Origin: Hydrogenophilales bacterium
GTDB lineage: Bacteria; Pseudomonadota; Gammaproteobacteria; Burkholderiales; Thiobacillaceae
Reading direction: 5' to 3'
Assembly: GCA_016703155.1 (NCBI GenBank)
Contig: JADJCP010000001.1
Coordinates: 1,054,001-1,118,000 of the forward strand
Length of the DNA: 64,000 nt
Positions 1-7,968 of this stretch are shown piece after piece. The first letter of the stretch is position 1, and the number at the start of each line of letters is the position of its first letter. A program made the position numbers and the translations under genes. The notes under the pieces are model-generated. The model made no database searches. It worked only from the letters and a program-made list of their open reading frames with translations, and was not told the DNA's origin.

Positions 1-663
1 CAGCTCGGCGATCAGTCTGGCGCGCACCTGGCGGCTCTCGCCCATGCCGACGATGCCGCCGCAACAGACATGGATGCCGGCATCGCGCACCTGACCCAAG
101 GTGTCCAGGCGATCCTGATAAGTGTGCGTGGTGATCACCTGGCCGTAAAACTCGGAGGCGGTATCCAGATTGTGGTTGTAGTAATCGAGCCCGGCATCTT
201 TCAGCTTGACGGCCTGGCCTTCCTTGAGCATGCCCAGGGTGACGCAGGTTTCCAGACCCAGCGCCTTGACCTCGCGGACCATCTCGGCGACGCCATCGAG
301 ATCCTTGTCCTTGGGACCGCGCCAGGCAGCGCCCATGCAGAAGCGTGTCGCGCCGCTCTCCTTGGCGGCACGCGCGGCAACGACCACGTCGGCGATGTCC
401 ATCAGACGTTCGCGCTCGACCTCGGTTTCGTAGCGCGCCGACTGCGAGCAGTAGCCGCAGTCTTCCGAACAGCCACCGGTCTTCACCGAGAGCAGGGTCG
501 ACAGTTGTACCGCATTCGGGTCAAAGTGCTGGCGGTGCACCGATTGCGCCCGGAAAAGCAGGTCGTTGAAAGGCAGTTCGAACAGGGCCCGGGCGCCGGC
601 GAAATCGGTTGCCGGCTCGATAAGACCCGGTTCAAGTGGGTCTTCCACCAAACGATCATTCAT
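1..663 (-). CDS. bioB: Biotin synthase, 3' end cut by window edge
   Basis: This is the N-terminal two thirds of biotin synthase, the radical-SAM enzyme that inserts sulfur into dethiobiotin. The minus-strand translation begins MNDRLVEDPLEPG and contains the radical-SAM cluster motif CSEDCGYC near residue 60, followed by the conserved RFCMGAAWRGPKD and YYNHNLDT segments. The last visible part reads IHVCCGGIVGMGE, which carries the family's second set of cysteines. The C-terminus lies off the left edge. The ATG start overlaps the stop of the upstream membrane-protein gene by 8 bp, so the two are probably cotranscribed. Identification is firm. Confidence 0.96.
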   Translation of the reverse strand, partial: MNDRLVEDPLEPGLIEPATDFAGARALFELPFNDLLFRAQSVHRQHFDPNAVQLSTLLSVKTGGCSEDCGYCSQSARYETEVERERLMDIADVVVAARAAKESGATRFCMGAAWRGPKDKDLDGVAEMVREVKALGLETCVTLGMLKEGQAVKLKDAGLDYYNHNLDTASEFYGQVITTHTYQDRLDTLGQVRDAGIHVCCGGIVGMGESRQVRARLIAEL

Positions 664-1102
664 GAAACTTCTCCACTTCAATGTCTTGCCATGCCACCTT
701 CCCCGCGCGCCAGATGTCGTACACCGACCAGGGTACCAGGGAGAAGAAGAAGATCGCCCAGACCAGGCTCCAGCCGCCGGGCAGCGCGGCGATGTCATTG
801 GCTAGGATGGTCAGGGTGCCGGCAACGCCGTAATAACGGTAGCCGGCCCATTTATTGAAATGGCGCACCTCCAGGTTCGGATGGTGGGCAATCGAGGCAT
901 AGACGAAGATCGATGCAGCCAGCCAAAGCATCAAGGGGGGCAGCGACATGGCCATGGGTAGAAAGGCCATCTTCTTGTCGGCCATCAACTGACCCAGTGT
1001 GAACAGGCTGATGGAAAGCAGGGGTCGAGCCGACCGCCGGAGGTTGAACAATTGCGCGCTGCGCCGCACCGAGGCGGCGCTAAGCACCTGTTTATCGGAC
1101 AT
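656..1102 (-). CDS. Small membrane protein upstream of bioB
   Basis: This 148-residue protein has three or four hydrophobic segments (for example around LMLWLAASIFVYASI, YYGVAGTLTILANDIAAL and LVWAIFFFSLVPWSVYDIW), so it is an inner-membrane protein. The N-terminus is short and basic. I do not recognise a family with certainty. Its stop codon overlaps the bioB start, which implies translational coupling, but nothing in the sequence ties it to biotin synthesis. It is divergent from comF with about 57 bp between the two starts, so a bidirectional promoter lies in 1103-1159. Confidence 0.75.
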   Translation of the reverse strand: MSDKQVLSAASVRRSAQLFNLRRSARPLLSISLFTLGQLMADKKMAFLPMAMSLPPLMLWLAASIFVYASIAHHPNLEVRHFNKWAGYRYYGVAGTLTILANDIAALPGGWSLVWAIFFFSLVPWSVYDIWRAGKVAWQDIEVEKFHE

Positions 1103-1159
1103 AATGAGTGCTGTATCCAGATTACAAAGACTGGCGATGATCAGACAGGGGGGCGGCGA

Positions 1160-1873
1160 TTGTCAAACCAGATCAAGCGGGCAGTTGACATCTGCCTTGA
1201 TTTTGCGCGCAACGTGGGTTCGCAACCCTGCCTGCTGTGTGGCGCGGTAAGCCGCTCCGGACTTCTATGCCCCGGCTGTCTGGCCGATTTACCGGCCTTG
1301 CCTGAACCGCGTTGCCCGCAATGCGCCCTGCCGACGCCGAACGGCGAGACCTGCGGCGCCTGCCTGCGGCGCCCACCGGCATTCACGCACAGCGTCACGG
1401 TGTACCGCTACGCTCAGCCCGTCGACAGCCTGGTTCACGCCCTGAAATATCGGGGTGAACTGGCCGTCGCGCGTTTTTTCGCCGAGCGACTGGCCGAACG
1501 CATCGGCGACACGCCGCGTCCCGACCTGATCATACCGATGCCCCTGCACCCCAATCGCTTGCGCGAGCGCGGCTTCAACCAGGCGGCCCTGATCGCCGGA
1601 CATCTGGGTCGTCTGCTCAACCTGACGCCGCGGGTCAGCGCCTGCCGACGGGTGCGCGACACGCCGCCCCAGGTGGACCTGCCCCTGGACGCGCGGCGCA
1701 AGAACCTGCGCGCCGCCTTTGCCTGCGATATCGACCTTGCCGGACGCACGGTCGCGCTGCTTGACGATGTCATGACCACCGGCACCAGCCTCGACGAACT
1801 GGCCCAGGTGGCACGTCGCGCCGGGGCCGTCGAAATACACGCCTGGACCCTCGCTCGCGCCATCCGGAATTAG
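1160..1873 (+). CDS. comF: ComF family phosphoribosyltransferase-like protein
   Basis: ComF proteins carry an N-terminal zinc-ribbon-like region and a type I phosphoribosyltransferase (PRTase) fold; they are associated with DNA uptake. Near the N-terminus there are two Cys pairs (CLLC, CPGC) and then CPQC and CGAC, which fit the zinc ribbon. The C-terminal half has the PRTase signature VALLDDVMTTGTS. The open frame extends upstream to 1052, but I prefer the TTG at 1160 because a purine-rich ribosome binding site (CAGGGGGG) lies just before it and the resulting protein (237 residues) has the usual family length. The comF-bioB neighbourhood is common in betaproteobacteria. The start choice is less certain than the family. 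Confidence 0.9.
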   Translation: MSNQIKRAVDICLDFARNVGSQPCLLCGAVSRSGLLCPGCLADLPALPEPRCPQCALPTPNGETCGACLRRPPAFTHSVTVYRYAQPVDSLVHALKYRGELAVARFFAERLAERIGDTPRPDLIIPMPLHPNRLRERGFNQAALIAGHLGRLLNLTPRVSACRRVRDTPPQVDLPLDARRKNLRAAFACDIDLAGRTVALLDDVMTTGTSLDELAQVARRAGAVEIHAWTLARAIRN

Positions 1874-1912
1874 CCAGACTCCCGACCGCCCGGCGGACTC
1901 GGCGCAAACCGC

Positions 1913-1958
1913 GATTGCAAAACACCATCGGCGTTTACCCCAGCCGGAACGGATTGCA
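1913..1958 (+). promoter_or_regulatory. Candidate activator sites (paired GATTGCA) upstream of sulfur operon
   Basis: Two copies of GATTGCA start at 1913 and 1952, 39 bp apart. They lie about 70-110 bp upstream of the sigma-54 promoter, where enhancer sites for NtrC-type activators usually sit. The second sigma-54 promoter of this cluster has a similar pair (7820 and 7859). The motif is short and occurs elsewhere, so this is a hypothesis based on conserved placement. Confidence 0.35.
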
Positions 1959-2022
1959 TTTTTTTCCCGACCGAATCCTTGATAGAAACTACTAATCATT
2001 ATTTTTCAATGCGTTACGTCAT

Positions 2023-2038
2023 TGGCATGACTAATGCT
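2023..2038 (+). promoter_or_regulatory. Sigma-54 (-24/-12) promoter of the sulfur-relay operon
   Basis: TGGCATG-N4-ATGCT matches the RpoN consensus TGGCACG-N4-TTGCW with two mismatches. The invariant GG (2024-2025) and GC (2036-2037) have the required spacing. Transcription would start near 2049, giving a leader of about 30 nt before the ATG at 2079. A nearly identical element is at 7919, and a sigma-54 activator is encoded at 11463. Confidence 0.75.
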
Positions 2039-2078
2039 AAACACTGACGGCAACGCACCACACAGGTGAAGAAAAAAC

Positions 2079-2402
2079 ATGCGATGGCTGTCCTGGATGT
2101 TCGGGTTGACCGACCAACATGAGCCACTCCTGGCACGAGAAGAGGATCTGCCGGGTATTGGTCGTGTACGGGTGAGCTATGTCGTCGATTGCATGGGGGC
2201 CATGTGCCCCCGCCCGCAATTGTTGACCATGAAGATTCTTGGCCTGATCGGCGAAGGCGAGGTCATCGAAGTGATCTCCGACAACCCCGCGGCAGTCGAA
2301 GCCTTCCCTTCCCTGGCGGAGACCTTGTACTGCACGCACCTGCTGACGGTGCGCGAGACCGATTGCTGGCGCTTGTATTTGCGCAAGGGCGCAGGTGCGT
2401 AG
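2079..2402 (+). CDS. TusA-family sulfur carrier, first copy
   Basis: This 107-residue protein is a TusA/SirA-like small sulfur carrier. The signature CPRP follows Met42, with Cys43 as the expected persulfide-carrying residue and an additional Cys38 just before it (DCMGAMCPRP). The remainder follows the family pattern, including GEVIEVISDNPAAVEAFP. An N-terminal extension of about 30 residues precedes the domain. It is the first gene after the sigma-54 promoter at 2023. The YeeE/YedE gene begins 32 bp downstream, matching the TusA-transporter pairs known for thiosulfate uptake (TsuA/TsuB) and for selenium metabolism. The sulfur or selenium species handled cannot be read from sequence. Confidence 0.88.
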   Translation: MRWLSWMFGLTDQHEPLLAREEDLPGIGRVRVSYVVDCMGAMCPRPQLLTMKILGLIGEGEVIEVISDNPAAVEAFPSLAETLYCTHLLTVRETDCWRLYLRKGAGA

Positions 2403-2434
2403 TCGTAGAACCGAGTAGCGATGGAGACCAAACC

Positions 2435-3883
2435 GTGAGTGTAAACGCAGGCGTAGTACAAGGTTCCGGCTGGCTGGAACAGCATCGAAGCAAGCTCTAT
2501 TCGGCGGGCATCCTCCTTGCCGTGGTCCTGGGCTCGATCTGGGCGCTGTCCATCGATAGCCGCTTCCTGTATCTGCTGGTCTACGTCTGGTTCGGTGTCA
2601 CCTACGGCGTGCTTCTGCAGTATGGTCGCTTCTGCATGGCGGCGGCGGTGCGCGACCTGTTCGCGGTGCGCGTGCCGCGCATGGCGGTCGGCATGATGAT
2701 CGCCGTCGGTCTCTATTCCCTGGTCGCCTCGGTGGTCACGCTCAGCGGCTTCAGCAGCTTCCACCCGAACGCGCTGGGCTGGCACATCCTCATCGGCGGT
2801 CTGATCTTCGGCTTCGGCTTCGTCTTCACCGGCGGTTGCGCGTCCGGATCGCTGTACAAGGCGGGCGAAGGCAATCTCAACTCGGTCCTGGTGATATTCT
2901 CGATCTCGTTCTCGCAAGCGCTGGTGGTCACCTCGGGCGGTTGGCTCGACTCATTTGCGCCGGCCTCCTGGGCCGAATCCGCCCTCACCAAGGGCATGCC
3001 CGAGGAACTGACGGTAACCCAGGGCTGGTTCGACCTGTTCACCGCCGGCTACGTCTGGGATCTCAAGGGCGCCACGCTCGCCGATATGCTGGGCATGGGC
3101 GAATCGACCTTCGGCATTCTGTTCTTCAACACCTTCGTCAACGCCCTGCTGCCGGTGATGATCATCCTGGTGGCGCTCTATGTGTTCTATGCCCGCAAGG
3201 GGTATCTGCGCAAGTCCGGAAAAACCAATCCGACGTTTGCGGATGAACTGGCCGGCATCTGGGCCATGTGCACCAGCTCCAGGAACACCGCCCTGGCGGG
3301 TATCGGCCTGGGCATCTTCGCTGGCCTGCACATGTGGGTCACCGGCGTATTGCGCGAGCATTACGGCATCTTCAATTTCGGCGAAATGCTCAGTGCGATG
3401 GGCTACGAGCAAGGCCTGTCGATCCAGGGCACGGTGTTCGACCCAGGCTACTGGTACATCACCACCCAGGAAGCCCAGTGGGGCGGCTGGGTGATGGACA
3501 AGCTGGGCATCGACATGATGGACAGCATCTTCTTCGGCCTGGACAACGGCCTGCCGAACCCGCTCCTCAATGCCCCGGGCTTCATGTCCATCGGCATCAT
3601 TCTAGGCGCGGCGATCCTGGCGCTGGCCCGGCGCGAATTCAAATGGAAGATCCCGACCCTGGAAACGGCGACCTTCGCCATTCTCGGCGGCATCTTCATG
3701 GGCATCGGCGCACGCCTGGCGATGGGTTGCAACATCGGCGCCTTTTTCGCCACCGTCACCAACGGCGACCCGAGCGGCTGGATCTTCCTGCTCGGCATGG
3801 TCGGCGGCGGCTATGTCGGCGTCAAAGTGTTCACCCGGTGGATGGACTGGAAGATGGCCCGCGAAGGCGGTTGCGATCTGTGA
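2435..3883 (+). CDS. YeeE/YedE family sulfur (or selenium) transporter
   Basis: This is a 482-residue inner-membrane protein of the YeeE/YedE family, which imports thiosulfate or related species with the help of TusA partners. The essential cysteines of the family are visible: Cys67 in YGRFCMAA, Cys135 in TGGCASGS and Cys432 in AMGCNIGAF. Many Gly-rich membrane segments surround them. The open frame extends upstream to 2189, overlapping the TusA gene, but the GTG at 2435 is the better start because GGAG lies about 8 bp upstream. A second TusA-like gene follows 28 bp later. The YedE branch is linked to selenium metabolism in some bacteria, which is relevant given the Ext-like genes downstream. 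Confidence 0.93.
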   Translation: MSVNAGVVQGSGWLEQHRSKLYSAGILLAVVLGSIWALSIDSRFLYLLVYVWFGVTYGVLLQYGRFCMAAAVRDLFAVRVPRMAVGMMIAVGLYSLVASVVTLSGFSSFHPNALGWHILIGGLIFGFGFVFTGGCASGSLYKAGEGNLNSVLVIFSISFSQALVVTSGGWLDSFAPASWAESALTKGMPEELTVTQGWFDLFTAGYVWDLKGATLADMLGMGESTFGILFFNTFVNALLPVMIILVALYVFYARKGYLRKSGKTNPTFADELAGIWAMCTSSRNTALAGIGLGIFAGLHMWVTGVLREHYGIFNFGEMLSAMGYEQGLSIQGTVFDPGYWYITTQEAQWGGWVMDKLGIDMMDSIFFGLDNGLPNPLLNAPGFMSIGIILGAAILALARREFKWKIPTLETATFAILGGIFMGIGARLAMGCNIGAFFATVTNGDPSGWIFLLGMVGGGYVGVKVFTRWMDWKMAREGGCDL

Positions 3884-3911
3884 TCGATAACGACTTTAGA
3901 GGAGTGTGGTT

Positions 3912-4163
3912 ATGGCAATGAGTTTCGAGCAAACCGGTGCGGGCGAATGGCGTCTCGACGTCAAAGGCTACACCTGTCCGCACCCGCAGATGTACACCAA
4001 GAAGGCCATGCAGAAGATCGCCAGCGGCGATGTTCTGACCCTGGTCTTCGATAACCCGTCTTCCGGCGAATCGATCCTGTCGATGTGCGACAGCGATGGC
4101 AACGACATCATCGAGCGCGACGAGCTGGACGGCAATTTCGTCTGGAAGATTCGGAAGGCCTGA
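3912..4163 (+). CDS. TusA-family sulfur carrier, second copy
   Basis: This 83-residue TusA-like protein carries the CPHP motif, with Cys22 (GYTCPHPQ) as the likely carrier residue. The rest follows the family fold, including SGDVLTLVFDNPSSGESI. The ribosome binding site AGAGGAG ends 7 bp before the ATG at 3912, which decides that start over the GTG at 3906 that opens the same frame. The gene sits directly after the transporter and before a DsrE-like gene, so a persulfide could pass from transporter to carrier to DsrE-like protein. Two non-identical TusA proteins flanking one YeeE suggest distinct partners. Confidence 0.88.
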   Translation: MAMSFEQTGAGEWRLDVKGYTCPHPQMYTKKAMQKIASGDVLTLVFDNPSSGESILSMCDSDGNDIIERDELDGNFVWKIRKA

Positions 4164-4166
4164 ACC

Positions 4167-4478
4167 ATGCGCCTGGGAATCGTCGTCACCGACATCGCTT
4201 ACCTGGCCGCCGTGACCCGCCTGATCGACGCGGTACGCGCCCGTGACTGGCAAGCGGAATGTTTCCTGACCGACACCGGGGTGATGCTGCTCGCCGATAA
4301 CGGCTTCGCGACGCGCGCGAAGGCCGTGCGCAACAGTGTCGCGGTATGCGAACACAGCGTCGAGCGCTATGCCCAGGATCTATTCGATGTCACGGCCCTG
4401 GCGGACGACATCGTCGTCGGCGGTCAGTATCAGGATGCCGAAATGGTGCATCGCTGCGACAAAGTCCTGGTTTTCTGA
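4167..4478 (+). CDS. DsrE/TusD-like sulfur relay protein
   Basis: This 103-residue protein begins MRLGIVVTDIAYLAAVTRLIDAV and has the alternating beta/alpha pattern of DsrE/DsrF-like proteins, with FLTDTGVMLLA in the middle. Cysteines are present in AECFLTD, VAVCEHS and HRCDKVLVF; one could carry a persulfide, but I cannot tell which. It starts 3 bp after the stop of the TusA-like gene, so it is in the same operon. Family assignment rests on fold pattern and context more than a diagnostic motif. Confidence 0.7.
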   Translation: MRLGIVVTDIAYLAAVTRLIDAVRARDWQAECFLTDTGVMLLADNGFATRAKAVRNSVAVCEHSVERYAQDLFDVTALADDIVVGGQYQDAEMVHRCDKVLVF

Positions 4479-4488
4479 GGGTAACGAC

Positions 4489-4740
4489 ATGGCCGATCCA
4501 AAACATATCCTGATGGTGCCCATCGACAAGAAAGTCGAGGCCCTGCGCATGGCCAGCGGCCTGACCTTGCTCGACGACCCGGTGGCCATCGCCACCTGGG
4601 GCGACTTGCCGGAAGGCCCCGAAACCGACGAACAGATCGAAGCCCTGGATTTCGCCGATGTGCCGATCACCCGACTGGGGCACGACGTCGACATGCTGGC
4701 AAGCCAGATTCTCAACAGCGACGTGGTGTTTTTCGTATGA
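4489..4740 (+). CDS. Small cytoplasmic protein of the sulfur-relay operon
   Basis: This 83-residue protein begins MADPKHILMVPIDKK and ends SQILNSDVVFFV. It contains no cysteine, so it cannot itself be a persulfide carrier. Its length and alternating hydrophobic pattern fit a DsrE/TusC-like fold, but I see no diagnostic motif. A good ribosome binding site (GAGGGTAA) precedes the ATG. Its last codons overlap the next gene in an ATGA arrangement, indicating tight translational coupling. Confidence 0.65.
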   Translation: MADPKHILMVPIDKKVEALRMASGLTLLDDPVAIATWGDLPEGPETDEQIEALDFADVPITRLGHDVDMLASQILNSDVVFFV

Positions 4741-4919
4741 GCGGCAACAAGCGTGTAGTTCTTATCCATCCCGGCCCCGAGCGGGCCTGCATGCCCGAAC
4801 TGGCCGAGGCATTGCGTCGCGCCGGCGCGGAAGTAGAGCAGTTTTTCATGACCGACGACCTGGGCAAGATGCTGGACGCGCTTCAAGGCGATGCGCTGCC
4901 GGTAGTGGTCAAGGGTTAA
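4737..4919 (+). CDS. Very small protein ending the sulfur-relay gene run
   Basis: This 60-residue protein starts at the ATG that overlaps the preceding stop (ATGA). It begins MSGNKRVVLIHPGPERACMPEL and ends GDALPVVVKG, with a DsrE-like beta-alpha opening and a single cysteine at about residue 18. It could be a truncated or minimal DsrE-type partner of the preceding protein. The overlap and typical codon use argue that it is a real gene. I do not recognise the family. Confidence 0.6.
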   Translation: MSGNKRVVLIHPGPERACMPELAEALRRAGAEVEQFFMTDDLGKMLDALQGDALPVVVKG

Positions 4920-4964
4920 GCAACGTCCCACGAATGTGGATTATCGGAATTGGCGTCAGGAGCG

Positions 4965-4979
4965 AGGCGGTTTCCGCCT
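4965..4979 (+). other. Small hairpin between sulfur-relay genes and rhodanese lipoprotein
   Basis: AGGCGG-TTT-CCGCCT forms a 6-bp stem without a long T run. It may moderate read-through from the sulfur-relay genes into the lipoprotein gene at 5012. No separate promoter is obvious in the 92-bp gap. Confidence 0.3.
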
Positions 4980-5011
4980 TGTGTGAGCTTGGTTAACTGG
5001 AGGGGTCAGCA

Positions 5012-6508
5012 ATGCACTATCGAAACGAATTGAGACTGGCGGCAACGGCGGCGGTAGCGGCCGGCCTGATACTCGCGGGCTGCGGCGGCGGTGGCGGCGA
5101 CAGCAGCAGCGGCACCGTCAACGGCGTCAAATTCACGGTCAACGCCCCGGCGCAAATCGCCCAGGCCTCCGCCGACGATTACAACAACAACGTCAACGGC
5201 ATCATCACCGCCGCGACGCTGAAGCGCTGGAAGGATAACTGGGCGGCCAACCGGCCGGCCGGCATCACCGGCAAGCTGATCATCTTCCAGGTAACCGTAG
5301 GCCCGGCCGGCGCCGAATACATCAAGGCCAACGGCACCGATGTCTTCACCTATCTGTCGCCCTCGTCCGAATGGATCCAGACGCGCAACAACGGCGTCAT
5401 CGAAACCCAGAGCATGGTGCCGGACGGAACGCAGATGGACGGCTTGATGAAGAAATACAACATCGACCCGACCAAGGACATGATCGTCGTCGCCATGGGC
5501 ACCGGCAGCAATCCGAATGCCATGGGTCAGGGCCGCGTCTGGTATGCCCTGCGCTACTGGGGCGTGGACAAGGCCAATCTCGCCATCCTCAACGGTGGCA
5601 ACCAGTGGCTCAACGGCAATGGCCTGGCCGCCGACGACTTCCAGGCCACCGCCGGCACCGCGCCGAACAGCGGCACCTTCACGGTGAAGAACCTCAAGGT
5701 CGACAACACCCAGTTGCAAGCCACCTTCGGCGATGTCCTGGCAATGCTGCCGGGCTCGGACGTCAACGTCAAAAACGATGGCGTGATGATCTGGGATGCA
5801 CGCAGCCTGGGTCAGTACAGCGCCGGCCTGATGGTCGAACGCGGCGAAGATGCCGACTCGAACACTGCTGGCGCGCAGGCCTGCGCCAGCGCCTATTGTG
5901 CTCCGGTCGCGCCGAACAACTACATGTGGTCGTTCCAGAATGCCGGTTCGCGTCAAGGTCACCCCTGGGGCACGCTGCAACTCCAGTACACCAACATGCT
6001 TGACCCGACCAAAGGCTTCGCCTACAAGCCCAAGGCAGAACTGGCGGCCTATCTGACCGGTGCCAGCGACGCCAAAGGCATGGGCTTCCTGGGGGCCGAC
6101 TACGCTCCGGTCGGCGCCGGAAATGCCTATCAGGAAGGCGACACCATCATCGTCTATTGCGAAACGACCTTCCGGGCGATGATCACCGGCATCGCCAGCA
6201 CGGTCATCCTGGGCAAGCCGACCCGCTTCTATGACGGTGCCATGGTCGAATGGAACTCCCTGTCCAACATCATGGACAAGGAAGGCAAAATGATCCTGCC
6301 CAGCGATTCGCCGTGGCGCACCGACGTCAAGTCGTTCTTCCGGCCGGCGGCGACCAGCGCCACAGTTGACCCGCGCAACGTTACTGGTCCCTACGCCAGC
6401 TCGGCGAATGGCATCATCAATGCCGACAAGGGCTACAAGACCGGTGAAACACCGGCCAGCGGTGGCGGCGGTGGCGGCGGTCTGCCGGCAAACCCATGCG
6501 GGGGGTGA
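5012..6508 (+). CDS. Rhodanese-like outer-membrane/periplasmic lipoprotein, ExtH-like
   Basis: This 498-residue protein is an exported lipoprotein with a double rhodanese (SseA-like) architecture. The lipobox LILAGC places the lipidated Cys at residue 24, followed by a Gly/Ser linker. An inactive-type first rhodanese region (VVAMGTGSNPNAMGQGRVWYAL) precedes a second one with IWDARSLGQYSAG and the presumed active-site loop VYCETTFRA, Cys383. A poly-Gly stretch precedes the C-terminal Cys. Rhodanese lipoproteins of this kind (ExtH) occur in Geobacter extHIJKL conduits, reported to affect selenite and tellurite reduction. It has an AGGGG-type ribosome binding site, and a strong terminator follows at 6538. 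The substrate is inferred only from context. Confidence 0.85.
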   Translation: MHYRNELRLAATAAVAAGLILAGCGGGGGDSSSGTVNGVKFTVNAPAQIAQASADDYNNNVNGIITAATLKRWKDNWAANRPAGITGKLIIFQVTVGPAGAEYIKANGTDVFTYLSPSSEWIQTRNNGVIETQSMVPDGTQMDGLMKKYNIDPTKDMIVVAMGTGSNPNAMGQGRVWYALRYWGVDKANLAILNGGNQWLNGNGLAADDFQATAGTAPNSGTFTVKNLKVDNTQLQATFGDVLAMLPGSDVNVKNDGVMIWDARSLGQYSAGLMVERGEDADSNTAGAQACASAYCAPVAPNNYMWSFQNAGSRQGHPWGTLQLQYTNMLDPTKGFAYKPKAELAAYLTGASDAKGMGFLGADYAPVGAGNAYQEGDTIIVYCETTFRAMITGIASTVILGKPTRFYDGAMVEWNSLSNIMDKEGKMILPSDSPWRTDVKSFFRPAATSATVDPRNVTGPYASSANGIINADKGYKTGETPASGGGGGGGLPANPCGG

Positions 6509-6537
6509 TCTTCATCGTTATCTGAGACACTCCGTTT

Positions 6538-6565
6538 GGCCCACGAAGTTCGTGGGCCTTTTTTT
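6538..6565 (+). terminator. Rho-independent terminator after rhodanese lipoprotein gene
   Basis: GGCCCACG-AAGTT-CGTGGGCC forms a perfect 8-bp stem that can extend through the loop, followed by seven T residues. It separates the sulfur-relay/rhodanese operon from the pentaheme cytochrome gene. Confidence 0.9.
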
Positions 6566-6580
6566 CATCAAGGCAACGAC

Positions 6581-7821
6581 ATGCGATCGATCAACATCCT
6601 GCGACAGTGGCTGGCCACGTGGCGATGCTCACGCCAGAGCGGCGCGGCGCTGCTTGGCGCCATGCTTCTCGGCAGCCTGGGTGCATGTGGCAAGCCAGCG
6701 CCGCCTCAGGATATCGACGCATTTCTGGCGCAGCACTGGAACGATCCCGTGCCGGCGCAAGGGGACCCGCCGAATTCCTTCAGCGCCATCGAAGCCTCTC
6801 TGGACCCGAAGGCCTGCGGCAGCTGCCACACCGAGCAGTACCAGCAATGGCAAAACGCGCTGCACAGCCACACCATGGGTCCGGGGATTCGCTGGCAATT
6901 CGAGTTGCTCGGCCAGAACGAAACCAACCGCTGCCTGCGTTGCCACGCACCCCTGGCCGAGCAGAAGGCCCTCGTCGCGCGACAGATGGGCTGGCCGAAC
7001 GCGCCTGCTGCGGCGCTACCGGACTATGTACCGGCCGATCTGGCGGACACAGGTTTGAGTTGCGCCGCATGCCATGTGCGCGGCCACCAGCGTTTCGGCC
7101 CGCCGAACCCGACGGCAGCCCTCAAGGAGGCCCCCGCATGCCGGCTTCGTCGCCTCGGAAAGCTTTCAGGACAGCCGTTTTTGCGCCAACTGCCACCAGT
7201 TCCCGGACGACGGCCCGAGACTCGGCGGCAAACTGCGCGAGGACACCTACCGGCAGTGGCAGGCCAGCGAATACGCCGGCAAACAGCCCTGCCAATCCTG
7301 CCACATGCCGGAGCGCAAGCATCTCTGGCGCGGCATTCACGACCCGGACATGGTACGCAAGGGCCTGGGTGTCGAGTTGAAGCTGACCCGGCTCGCCTCC
7401 GGCGAGTACCGGGCCGACGTGCTGGCGCGCAATCAGGGCGCCGGTCACCATCTGCCGACGTATATGGTGCCGAAGATCGATCTGGTGCTCTTGCTGCATC
7501 GGGGCGACAACGTCCAGGGAACTGGCGCGCGATGTCATCGGTTGGAAAGCCGACGCCAACATCACCCGGGAAGTGTTCGACACGCGTCTACCCGCCGGCG
7601 CCAGCCGCGCTTACAGCCACGTCTTTCAGGCACCGCAGCGACCCGGCTGGCATGTCGAACTGCGCGTCGATGTCGCGCCGCGCGAGCACTACGAGCGCAT
7701 GTTCCGGCACAGTCTGATCAACCTGTCGCTATCGAGAAACTCAGCCGATCAGCTCAAGGCCGCCATCAGCGAAGCCGAAGCCACCCGCTACACGGCGCTG
7801 CGGTTGACCGCGAAACCTTGA
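6581..7821 (+). CDS. Pentaheme c-type cytochrome lipoprotein (two frameshifts)
   Basis: Read across two breaks this is a protein of about 412 residues with lipobox LGSLGAC and five heme motifs: CGSCH, CLRCH, CAACH, CANCH and CQSCH. The start of the heme region (DPKACGSCHTEQYQQWQNALHSHTMGPG region) resembles cytochrome c554-type multiheme proteins. The C-terminal part is a heme-free, beta-rich domain. The first break is one extra C in CCCCC (7131-7135), the second one extra G in GGG (7517-7519); removing them restores EAPHAGF and NVQELARDV. Both are in homopolymers, so sequencing error is likely. A pentaheme lipoprotein in this position matches the description of Geobacter ExtK. It lies after a terminator and must have its own promoter or use read-through. 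Confidence 0.82.
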
Positions 7822-7865
7822 TTGCAAATTGAAAGACGTCCTCCGGCATTCGTGGATATGCAATC
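7820..7865 (+). promoter_or_regulatory. Candidate activator sites (GATTGCA / TGCAATC) upstream of second sigma-54 promoter
   Basis: GATTGCA starts at 7820 and its reverse complement TGCAATC at 7859. The 39-bp offset equals that of the pair upstream of 2023. If GC is the palindrome centre, the spacings are 39 bp at the first locus and 36 bp here. They lie about 55-100 bp upstream of the -24 element and partly overlap the end of the cytochrome gene. The assignment is hypothetical. Confidence 0.35.
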
Positions 7866-7918
7866 GACTTTCGCCATCCGACAATCGTAACAATATGATT
7901 TTTATGGTTATTAATTAC

Positions 7919-7934
7919 TGGCACGAGTGATGCT
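7919..7934 (+). promoter_or_regulatory. Sigma-54 (-24/-12) promoter of the porin-cytochrome block
   Basis: TGGCACG-AGTG-ATGCT matches the RpoN consensus at all -24 positions and differs only at the first base of the -12 element. Transcription would begin near 7945. This rules out the in-frame ATG and GTG codons within the promoter as starts for the next gene. The upstream flank is A/T-rich, as is common for bendable sigma-54 promoters. Confidence 0.85.
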
Positions 7935-7968
7935 AGTGGGTCTGTGTGGTGTCATGTCGGGAAGCCCT

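Noticed and set aside
6581..7821. Calling the pentaheme gene a true pseudogene
   Set aside because: Both breaks are single-base changes in homopolymers, the rest is well conserved with five heme motifs, and similar breaks occur in essential-type genes in this window.
7927..7968. Upstream in-frame start for the ExtJ-like gene
   Set aside because: These codons fall within or at the start of the sigma-54 promoter transcript region, before the predicted transcription start or too close to it.
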